This document shows positions 56,445 to 64,000 of a stretch of 64,000 nucleotides of DNA, piece by piece; position 1 is the stretch's first letter; every line of letters begins with the position of its first letter. A program made the position numbers and the translations under genes. Under the pieces are notes generated by a model that was given only the letters and a program-made list of their open reading frames with translations, searched no databases and was not told where the DNA came from. The stretch comes from Thermothielavioides terrestris NRRL 8126. Taxonomy: Eukaryota > Ascomycota > Sordariomycetes > Sordariales > Chaetomiaceae. The stretch spans positions 1,922,001 through 1,986,000 of the forward strand of contig NC_016460.1 in the NCBI RefSeq assembly GCF_000226115.1, in the 5' to 3' direction.

Positions 56445-58981
56445 ATGGCCGCCGAATTTGTCGGCTTGCAGATGGTGGTGACGCTGCACGGCGTTCCACC
56501 AAGGCGCCTCAAGGGAACCATCAGCGATGTTGAAGCCGGCGCCGGCCTGACCCTCAGCAATGGTTCGTTCGTTCGTCTTTCCAGGTGGCCGAGCATGTGC
56601 GCTGGCGCCTGGCGCGTCTGGTCGGAATAGATCACCTTTGCTGACATGTTCTCCGGTGACCAGTCTGGATGCTCGACACCAACGAGTGGAAGCCGCGCTT
56701 GACGATCCCCTCGAAAGACATCGCCGACGTGACCCAGGTCCCGACCGTCCCTCCGCCGAATGCCGTGCCTGTCGCGGCCCCGTCAAATTCTGCCCCGCCT
56801 CCACCTGCACCAGCTGTTGCCCAGCAGCCGCCGAGGCCTACGTTCGTGGACCCTGCGATTGTAGCAGTCGGCAAGCCACCCTCCGCAGTACCTCCACCGA
56901 GTCGCGCGCCCGAGCTCAGTTCGCTCCCTGGTCTAAGCACGACTACTGGCCCGGCCCCAGTAGTCCACCCCACCGTTCAAGTCGCGAGCACGTCCCGGGA
57001 GGTCACGCCAACGAGTGCGGTCGCCGCGAACTTCAAGGGGCTGAAGCTTAGGGGCGATAGTGCAACCGCCGAAGCCGCCCAGGAAGTGGAGGATGCTGAG
57101 GCGCCTCTCGACTTCGGGGAGGTTGTCGGCCAGCAGAAGACCCGGCGGGTGCGGAAGGCCCGGAACGCGAAACCGCCAACACGGGAGCAGGACGACGCAT
57201 CTCCGGCTCCTTCGGCCAAGACGGCGGGCAGAGGGAAGGGCTGGCGGCAGACGCCTATTCTGCAGAGCACGGCATCCTTCCAGCCGTTTGACTCGCTCAA
57301 GCGGAATGGCAAAGGCCGGCATGCCGTCGACAGCGGATGGGCCTCCGAGGATGTTACCGACGTTCAGGAGATGGGCGACTTCGACTTTGAGGGCGGCCTG
57401 GCCAAGTTCGACAAGCAGAACCTGTTCGCGCAGATGAGGAAGGACGACCTGATCGACGAGGCCGAGCGCTTGGTGTCGCATAACCGGCTGCCTCGTCCCA
57501 AACCGGGGACGGGCGGCGGGAAGAACCTGCACTACTCGGAAAACGTGCTAGATATGCCCTCAACGATACATAAGGCAACCAAGGATAGGCCGACGTCAAA
57601 GGAGACGCCCAATGACTTCTGGAATAGCGAGGCGGACGATGGGCTTCCGAACAACAGTGAACGGCTGAGCGGCCGGGACCTGGGCATGGGCAGCAGACAG
57701 AGCTCGCGCCGGGGCGAGAGCAAGGGCACGGCCGGGCGGCGATCGCAGTCACGAAAAGCCAACGAGATGGCCAGGACGGCGTCCGGCCCGAGCCGAGTCA
57801 ACTCTGGTGTAAGCCACTACCGCGCCCAGCCCGTCAGGGGGAGTCGGCCGAGCAGTCGACTCTCGTCGCGCCCTGCGACCGCTGACAAGAGGAAACAGCT
57901 CCCGACGCCGGCCGCGGCCCAAGGCCTCTACGTGCTGCCGTCGAACCGCCGTATCGAGACGGTCTCGGCGCTGCAGATGCTGAACCTCGAGAACATTGCT
58001 CACAACGAGATCGGCCTGACGGAGGAGATGATGACGGAAAACGCCGGGCGCGGCATCGCCGAGGTGACGCTCACCGCGCTCGCGGACCCGGCCATCAAGG
58101 TCCGCCTCGCCGGCAGCGTCGACCCGGCCACGGGCGCGTCCCCGCCACCACCCGCCGTGGTCGTCCTGGCGGGCAACAACAAGTCCGGCAGCCGGGCGGT
58201 GGCGGCGGCGCGGCACCTGCGCAACAAGGGCGTCAACGTGCTGGTGTGCGTGGCGGGGCTCGAGCGCGGCGAGCGCGACCTGCTCGAGGACGTGCAGCAG
58301 CAGGTGCGGCTGTACCGCAACCTGGGCGGGCGCGTCTTCACCAAGACGGACTTCTTCGAGCACCTGCGCAAGATTAGCATCCCGACGCTGACCATCGACA
58401 CGCCGCGCACCTCGTCGTCGCTGAGCGCCCCCGCGCCGCCGGTCGCGCTCATCGTCGACGCCCTGCTCGGCCTCGCCATCTCCTTCGACGAGCTCCGCAA
58501 CGCCGACCAGGCCACCGTCTACGAGCTGATCGAGTGGGCCAACCGCAACGAGGCCTTCGTCCTCTCCCTCGACGTCCCCAGCGGCATCGACCCCTCCTCG
58601 GGCGCCGTCAGCGTCGTCGACGGCGCCCGCCTGTACGTCAAGCCGCGCTACGTCGTCGCCGTCGGCGCCCCCAAGCGCGGCCTGCTCGAGGCGCTGGTCG
58701 CGGCCGACAACGACGACGGGGACAAGACGGTCCTGGCGGGCGCCGACGGCGCCGGCGCCGGTGCCGGCGGCCTGGGCGGCGGCGGCGGCGGCGGGCCCCT
58801 GTGCGACGATGCCGTCCTCGAGTGGAAGCTGTTCCTCGTCGACATGGGGCTCGGCCAGGCCGTGTGGAAGAAGGCGGGCACGAGGATGCGGCGGGGCGTC
58901 GATTTCGGCGAGCGCTGGGTCCTGGAGATGGTGTACAGGGGGTCTCTACCGGCCGAGGAGGCAGATGAGGAGGAGGTTTGA
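56445..58981 (+). CDS. EDC3: Enhancer of mRNA decapping 3 (EDC3)
   Basis: This P-body scaffold stimulates Dcp1-Dcp2 decapping. Two exons are inferred (56445-56562, 56664-58981; intron 101 bp), giving 811 aa. The LSm-like domain at the N-terminus (FVGLQMVVTLHG, then GTISDVEAGAGLTLSN) is completed across the splice by VWMLDTNEW. A long Pro/Ser-rich linker follows. The FDF motif is DFDFEGGLAKFDKQNLF (about 278-296). The YjeF_N dimerisation domain runs from about residue 470 to 760 (SALQMLNLENIAHNEIGL, VVVLAGNNKSGS, VDALLGLAI, LSLDVPSGIDPSSG). A Gly/Ala-rich insert (about residues 690-710) lies within it. Domain order is exactly that of fungal EDC3, and the gene looks complete. Confidence 0.93.
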
Positions 58982-59292
58982 GAGAGAAGAGAGGTGTCGC
59001 GGCGTGGCGGATCGTGTCTGTCTGGGTGATGTCTCGCTCGTTCGTTTGGCGACGGCGGTTGGCGGTTTACACTACATACGGTATACTCATTGCATGAACG
59101 GCGGTGTCTTTGCCTGGTTGGGTGGCTTGGGTCAATATCGAGCACGGCGTTGAGCGGGTCCTGAACTATAGCATTTCTTGGTTCTGTATGCACTGCAGCA
59201 CGAGAGCGGAGTTCGATTGCGGATGGGCAACTCTGAGCATAGATACACTGATCCACTGAGAGAGAGAAGGCTTGCTTGGCATTTAGAAGAAA

Positions 59293-59844
59293 TCAGGTTT
59301 CAGGTTGGAATGGAAAAGGAAAAGCAAGTTTATGGCAGTAATTATCCTTTGCTCCATGAGTACACGCTCCCGCTGCTCTACATCTACTTAATGCCACTAT
59401 TTCGCCTCCGACGACGCCGCAGCAAGCAAGCTGCGCAGCATCGCCTCGCACTCGGCCCTGCTGCCGAACCTTGTCCGCCACGAACGTCTGGGCGTCGCGG
59501 TGCCAGTACGGCATCACGAGCCGGCCGAACTCGTCGAGCGCGGCACAGTCCAACTTGGCAGACCGCAGCCGGATGGCGTTAAAGCTGCCGTGGCTCCAAT
59601 CTTTGATTTCTCCAAGCGGAAATGATGCCAAGGGGATGTTGAGATGGCGCGAAACCTTTTTGGCAATCTGAGCTTGGTGACTGTCGAGGTAGACATGGAA
59701 GATAGCTCTCTTCTCTGGGTACGACAGATTTTGAATCACGTCATTGTCTTCTTCTAGAGCTTCCTGAAGCGTGATCCTCCGTTTGAGAAGAGGTAATGTA
59801 GCCTCCGTCGAATTTGCATCTGGATGGGGCCAGCAAGGAAACAA
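59293..59844 (-). CDS. Short uncharacterised fungal protein, possibly frameshifted
   Basis: As it stands this is a 183-aa single-exon frame. The first about 125 residues look like real protein (RAIFHVYLDSHQAQIAKKV, then WSHGSFNAIRL). The phrase HGSFNA recalls the start of aminoglycoside phosphotransferase-like kinases, but the rest of that fold is absent. After TFVADK the sequence becomes Cys/Gly-rich. Shifting frame by one base at this point gives a natural-looking C-terminus (FGSRAECEAMLRSLLAAASS) ending at 59397. That suggests a 1-nt indel near 59475, or a gene remnant. I do not recognise the family. Confidence 0.45.
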   Translation of the reverse strand: MFPCWPHPDANSTEATLPLLKRRITLQEALEEDNDVIQNLSYPEKRAIFHVYLDSHQAQIAKKVSRHLNIPLASFPLGEIKDWSHGSFNAIRLRSAKLDCAALDEFGRLVMPYWHRDAQTFVADKVRQQGRVRGDAAQLACCGVVGGEIVALSRCRAAGACTHGAKDNYCHKLAFPFPFQPET

Positions 59845-60146
59845 GCGAAAAGAGGAGCGAGAGAGCTGCAGAGAAATATCAAAGACGCACTAATCAACAT
59901 CATTTTGGCTAATCACAACAGCCAGCTATTGATTAGAAGCAAGGCAGCCTAATCCAAATGTTTCTTTTTTTGCTTTCTGCCTTGTCCTGGTCTGATTGAA
60001 ATCATTCATGACAGTTAGTGATGAACGTCCATGTTTCTCGTCTGTTCGCCCATCCTCCGAGTTGGGCTGCCTGTCGACTACTGACTTGCAATTTTTGAAC
60101 CCCGCTATGGAAAGACCCAGCCCATCCAAGAAAAAACCCCATCAGG
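59845..60146. other. Intergenic, no supported gene
   Basis: About 300 bp between the short gene start and the GT69 stop. Nothing recognised. Confidence 0.4.
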
Positions 60147-61781
60147 TCACGTCGGAAAGTCCAGCGTCTGCCCCGGCGGTATGTCGTTGTCCTCCCAATT
60201 CTGGTCCCCTTGCCGCTCGCCAGGCGTGATGGTCTGGAACTGGCGCACCAGACAGAACAGGCCGTTGCGGCCGACGCGGCGCTCCAGCTCCCAGCGCTGC
60301 CGCTCGCTGCTCCAGACCTCCTCGACGAACGGCTCGCCCTCGCGCACCGCGCGGTAGGGGTTGTGCCGCGGCAGGCCGACCAGCGGCGTGACGACGGCGT
60401 GCACGACGCCGAGCAGCCGCTCCCAGCGCCGCGCGACGCGCTCCCGCGCCAGCACGCCCCAGTCGTACGCCACGCGCACGTAGGGGTTCACGAGCGTCGC
60501 CGTGGACTCGGCGAGGTCGGTGTTGGTGTCGCCGTCGTCCGGGGCGCCCACCGCGCGGCGCGCGACCTGCGCCACGTCCGCGAGGAACAGGCAGCACTCG
60601 CACGCGTCGACGAACAGGTCGGGCTCGTGGCGGAAGCGCACCGGCGCCGAGACGTTGCGCGGCCGGGCCGGGTCGATGACGTGCGCGCCGATCTGCTGGA
60701 AGTCCGGCCGCGGCAGCTCCCGGCCGAGGTGCTGGACGTAGCGCGCCTGCATGGCCACCATGCCGCCCCAGCAGGAGCGCACGCGGACGGCGTCGGTCTG
60801 GCGGCGCATGTCGGCCCGCGAGAGGCCCCGGCCGGCGCCGGTGAAGATCGGGTAGAACGGCAGGCCGTTGGAGTAGCCGTCGGCATCCCGCTGGGCGTAG
60901 AGGTCATAGAAGAGGAACATGGTCCGGTAGTCGAGCGCGCAGGCCGACAGGTAGCGGGTCCGGCCGTCCGGCCCGATGTTCGTGCTGAACAGCAGGTGGG
61001 CGGCGTCGACGGGGCGGAAGGCGATGTCGTTGAGGAAGAGGATCTTGTCGAACGGCACGATGCCATCGTGCTCCCCGCCGACCCTGTCCAGCGGCCGCAG
61101 TGCCCGGTTCCGCACCTCGGACAGGTAGGCTATCCGCTTCGTCCGCTGCGTGCCGTCGGGCATGGTCACGTTGGGGATGAGGCGCATGTCGACGTGCGGG
61201 TCGTTGACAATGGAGTGGTTGCACGGCACTTGGCGCTGCAGCTCCTCCAGGGCCGCCGCGGCCTCGGGCCCGCTGTCGTTTTCGTAGATGCTGAGATACG
61301 CATTGCTGGGCCCGATGAGGTGGATCAGGTTCAGCAGGGCCTTCCCCCACGGCCCTCCCGCCAGATGGCCCCCTCGATCATACAGGCTGATGGCAATGAA
61401 AACTTTCTCGTTGGACGGGTTTGCGCACCCGGGCTCCGCCGCGTCGCCGCGACATCTCGCCTCCAGCTCGCGGTAGTGTGCTGGCGGGTGCAGGTAGGAT
61501 GGCGCGAAGATGGGCACCAGAACCAGCACGGCGGCGATCACGGGGGCCAGGTACTTAAAACACACCAAGAGGCCTCGGCGGGAGAGGCGCAGCCTCCTGG
61601 CCGCCCACGAGACGATGGTACACCTCCATCTGCCAGGGCTTGCCCGTCTTGGGAGGATGACGTTGTCAAGAGATTCGGGGCCGGTACCGGACCGGTGCTC
61701 TAAGAGGGACAGCGACACCGCCGGCTTGCCGAACTGGTCGCCGTCCAGGTCCGAGCTTGATTGCCGACGAGATGATAACAT
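60147..61781 (-). CDS. CAP59/CMT1-type alpha-mannosyltransferase (GT69)
   Basis: This is a Golgi type II glycosyltransferase of the family that includes Cryptococcus Cap59 and Cmt1 (alpha-1,3-mannosyltransferase). It is a single exon of 544 aa. A cytosolic N-terminus of about 70 residues precedes a membrane anchor (about 72-94, LVCFKYLAPVIAAVLVLVPI). The catalytic region shows family blocks in order: KVFIAISLYDRGG, WGKALLNLIHLIG, AYLSIYENDSG, RIAYLSEVRNRALRPL, FDKILFLNDIAF, ACALDYRTMFLFYDLYAQRD, and SCWGGMVAMQARYVQ. Late residues include PDLFVDACECCLFLADV. In ascomycetes these enzymes act on wall mannans or secreted glycans. The gene appears complete and unspliced. Confidence 0.9.
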   Translation of the reverse strand: MLSSRRQSSSDLDGDQFGKPAVSLSLLEHRSGTGPESLDNVILPRRASPGRWRCTIVSWAARRLRLSRRGLLVCFKYLAPVIAAVLVLVPIFAPSYLHPPAHYRELEARCRGDAAEPGCANPSNEKVFIAISLYDRGGHLAGGPWGKALLNLIHLIGPSNAYLSIYENDSGPEAAAALEELQRQVPCNHSIVNDPHVDMRLIPNVTMPDGTQRTKRIAYLSEVRNRALRPLDRVGGEHDGIVPFDKILFLNDIAFRPVDAAHLLFSTNIGPDGRTRYLSACALDYRTMFLFYDLYAQRDADGYSNGLPFYPIFTGAGRGLSRADMRRQTDAVRVRSCWGGMVAMQARYVQHLGRELPRPDFQQIGAHVIDPARPRNVSAPVRFRHEPDLFVDACECCLFLADVAQVARRAVGAPDDGDTNTDLAESTATLVNPYVRVAYDWGVLARERVARRWERLLGVVHAVVTPLVGLPRHNPYRAVREGEPFVEEVWSSERQRWELERRVGRNGLFCLVRQFQTITPGERQGDQNWEDNDIPPGQTLDFPT

Positions 61782-62405
61782 GTCGTGAGTCGGATAGCTA
61801 CCATGTCGTGAGTCGGATAGGTAGCTACCATGCCATGAGGTAGGTTGCGAAAGGTAAAACCGGCAGTGCTAGCAAGTGCTGAGTGCTACGCAATGTAACA
61901 CTTGCCAGGGGAGGTACTGCGGGTACATGCCGCGTCATCAAATGGAACAAGGCCAAGGACGCTCGAGCCAAGGTGTTCCTTGCCCACCCACCACTCCACT
62001 TCACCTCCGCGGGTCCCAGCTGCCGTATTCCGTACACTACATGTCGCTGGCTCGTGTTGCACCTACCGAGGGAGGTTGATGACGAGGAATACAGACTTCA
62101 AATCCCCTTATCTCTATCCGTCAACATTTTGACTTTGGGTCCAATGCAGCCTCCATCCCTCCTTCTCCCTCTTGTCAGAACCGGGGCCAGGATAACTAGG
62201 GCCCCGGCCCGACGCCCCGGGACGGCATACCGAGATTAGGACCCACCAGGCCGGTGCCCTCTCTTCTGCAGTCCTCTCCACAATTCAACATGTTCAACAG
62301 CCACGATTGAACAGATCTTCTGTTGAGCGCTCACATCGTGATAAATAGCTTCAATCTAGCCGCTCCTGTGCAGTGATTCCAACCCTTCTCCTGCTCCAAC
62401 TTAAA
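61782..62405. other. Intergenic between GT69 and tRNase Z-like genes
   Basis: About 620 bp. A short direct repeat (GTCGTGAGTCGGATAG at about 61782-61820, two copies) lies just upstream of the GT69 start. No gene supported. Confidence 0.5.
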
Positions 62406-63536
62406 CTACACCCCTCTCCCCTCCTCCCGTTTCCCCTCCCCCTCCCCATCCCCCCTCCCATCAACCCAAACAACCACATTCCCGAGCCCCTCCCTCCCCC
62501 TAAAAAACCTCCTGATCTCCTCATCCGAGTACCGCAAACTAAAATGCACCAGCACAAACACCGTGCGCGGCCAGCGCCGCACAACCGGCTCGAGGTCCGA
62601 CCAGAGGGTGTGCCTGGTGCGCTCGGCCTGCGCGCGGTGCTCCTCCCACAGGAAGCTGCACTCGGTGACGACGACCGCGACGCCGCGGTCCAGCCCGACG
62701 GTCTCGGGCCGGTCGCGCAGCGTCGCCGCCGTGCCGTCGCCCAGGAACGCCAGCACGGGCGCCGCCGCCGGCGCCGTGATCGCCACCCCCTCCTCCTCGC
62801 GCAGCCGCCGCAGCTCGGCCCCCGGCAGGCCCCGGTACTGCGGCTGCAGCTTCGGCGTCACCGCGCTGAACAGGTAGCCTAGGCACGGCACCGTGTGGTC
62901 GCACGCGAAGGCGGTCGCGGTGTAGGTTGGCGGTGGGGAGAGGTGGCGCAGGGTTACGGTGGTGCCTGGGTGCAGGCCGTGGGTGGTGTGCGTGCGGAGG
63001 AGGGGGTGGAGTGGTGGTGGTGGTTTGGTGGCGGTGGCGCTGGGGTCGGTTGAAGTGGGAGGAGGAGTTTTAGCGTTGTTTTGTTGTGCTTCGCCGCCTC
63101 CTGCCGGCTCGGACTCGGACTCGGGCTCGGGCTCAGATTCGGACTCGTAAACGAGGTAGGGCGACTTGCTCTCGGGGGGCCAGATGCCGCCTCCTTCGCT
63201 CAGCATCGTCTTGGCGTTGATGAAGCCGTCGAGGGCGTCCTTCATCTCGGCAGGGCAGAATATGTCGGGCGGGTCGCTGCGCTTGACGAAGGCGGGCGTC
63301 AGCAGCGTGTGGTCGCTGTGGCCGTGCGTGAGGAAGATGTGCTTGGGCCGCAGGTTGTTGACCACCAGGCCGGCGTCGAGCAGCAGGTTGAGCTGCGGGA
63401 TCACGAATGACGTGTGCCACGCCGCCCGCGACCGCCCCGTGAGCGTCAGGTTGTGGTACGGCTTGGGGAAGCGCCATTCGAGGATGTCAGAGCGGGGAGA
63501 CTGCGGCAGCGGCGTGGGGAAGGCCGGTGATGCCAT
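62406..63536 (-). CDS. tRNase Z-like metallo-beta-lactamase hydrolase
   Basis: This is a single-exon protein of 376 aa in the short tRNase Z (ELAC1/TRZ) branch, whose classical members cut the 3' trailer of pre-tRNA. The substrate-side N-terminus (WHTSFVIPQLNLLLDAG) leads to the zinc motif THGHSDH (about 70-76). Later come ACDHTVPCLGYLFSAV (a metal-binding Asp/His pair), AFLGDGTAATL, VVTECSFLWEEH and LVHFSLRYSDEEI. A Glu/Ser/Pro-rich insertion (about residues 130-185) interrupts the fold. The C-terminal Gly/Glu/Arg tail is low complexity. The usual tRNase Z exosite is not obvious, so a relative with a different substrate is possible. Confidence 0.85.
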   Translation of the reverse strand: MASPAFPTPLPQSPRSDILEWRFPKPYHNLTLTGRSRAAWHTSFVIPQLNLLLDAGLVVNNLRPKHIFLTHGHSDHTLLTPAFVKRSDPPDIFCPAEMKDALDGFINAKTMLSEGGGIWPPESKSPYLVYESESEPEPESESEPAGGGEAQQNNAKTPPPTSTDPSATATKPPPPLHPLLRTHTTHGLHPGTTVTLRHLSPPPTYTATAFACDHTVPCLGYLFSAVTPKLQPQYRGLPGAELRRLREEEGVAITAPAAAPVLAFLGDGTAATLRDRPETVGLDRGVAVVVTECSFLWEEHRAQAERTRHTLWSDLEPVVRRWPRTVFVLVHFSLRYSDEEIRRFFRGREGLGNVVVWVDGRGDGEGEGKREEGRGV

Positions 63537-64000
63537 GTTTGATTTAATGCTGCTCAGCGCTGCTTGTGTGTTGTAGGTATTTTGTAAGTCATGAACTCTA
63601 GGCGAATCCCGCCCGATTATTCCAAATTAGCGAAAGCGCTTTGCGGCAAAACATCGGCTTCCACATATGTCTAGGCGGCTCCTGTTCTAGGCGGGCTGGG
63701 CAACTTTGTGCTCAACACCCGTAGCCTGTGGCCAGACATCCGGTCACCATGCGCCATTCCCGCCGAATGTCTCTTGTATTCTGCTTGAAGGGTTCTGTCC
63801 GAGCGTCACAGGCGACTCCACTGAGCCCACTCCGTCGTCGCTGCATCTCTAGAAATGAGAGACATCGAAGCAGTTGCTCAATCAAGCCTGGAGGCAAACC
63901 ATGTCAAGGAACACACCACGGCATCAAAATTGCACGCTGCCGTAGAAGTCTAGTCTAAACACAAGCCGACTGCCCCTCTACGCTTTGCGCCAGTGCCTCG
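63537..64000. other. Intergenic to window end
   Basis: About 460 bp upstream of the tRNase Z-like gene. No gene or repeat recognised before the edge. Confidence 0.45.

Noticed and set aside
60210..61703. 497-codon plus-strand frame opposite the GT69 gene
   Set aside because: Antisense shadow; the minus strand carries all CAP59 family blocks.

Overview
The window looks like nuclear DNA of a filamentous ascomycete, most likely a Sordariomycete. The reasons are short GT-AG introns (about 45-160 bp) with CTAAC/CTGAC-like branch sites, GC-rich coding DNA, and fungus-specific families: C2H2 plus Zn2Cys6 regulator, EDC3, NHA1-type antiporter, CAP59-type GT69, and a patatin/NB-ARC/TPR NLR. There are no operons, CRISPR arrays or recognisable tRNA or rRNA genes. 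All exon structures were worked out by eye from splice signals, frame continuity and family motifs.

1-16.4 kb. A type II membrane protein and a charged RS/SR-rich fungal protein come first. A polysaccharide locus follows: UDP-glucose 6-dehydrogenase (minus strand) diverges from a secreted GH12 glucanase with a GPI-like tail (plus strand), and next comes a cellulose-synthase-like GT2 membrane synthase (plus strand). Together these could supply a nucleotide sugar, polymerise it and trim the product.

16.4-23.3 kb. A transposon-rich stretch holds three copies (one of them at 8.3 kb) of a roughly 375-395 bp MITE with TTAA ends. It also has two copies of a second MITE family, a larger element with about 77-bp inverted termini that hosts the third MITE copy, an AT-rich island and a perfect 62-bp tandem duplication. 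Two genes sit inside it: a spliced 104-aa protein and a degenerate protein kinase.

23.3-36 kb. A NiCoT nickel/cobalt transporter is followed by a candidate metabolic cluster. It contains a dual zinc-finger regulator, a cytochrome P450 in divergent orientation to it, a metallo-beta-lactamase-fold hydrolase with an apparent 1-nt frameshift, and an FAD monooxygenase. No PKS, NRPS or terpene backbone gene is visible.

36-44 kb. A gene-poor interval with a 24-bp minisatellite leads to a complete fungal NLR (patatin, NB-ARC, six nearly uniform TPRs), the architecture of the allorecognition/cell-death protein PLP-1. A tiny spliced SMP-domain protein follows.

45-64 kb. Mostly housekeeping genes: an SDR oxidoreductase, an NHA1-type Na+/H+ antiporter, PIF1 helicase, EDC3, a short uncharacterised gene, a GT69 mannosyltransferase and a tRNase Z-like hydrolase.

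Three genes (the GT2 N-terminus, the MBL gene and the short gene near 59.5 kb) each appear to need a single-base indel, two of them in G runs. Assembly error should be considered before calling them pseudogenes.
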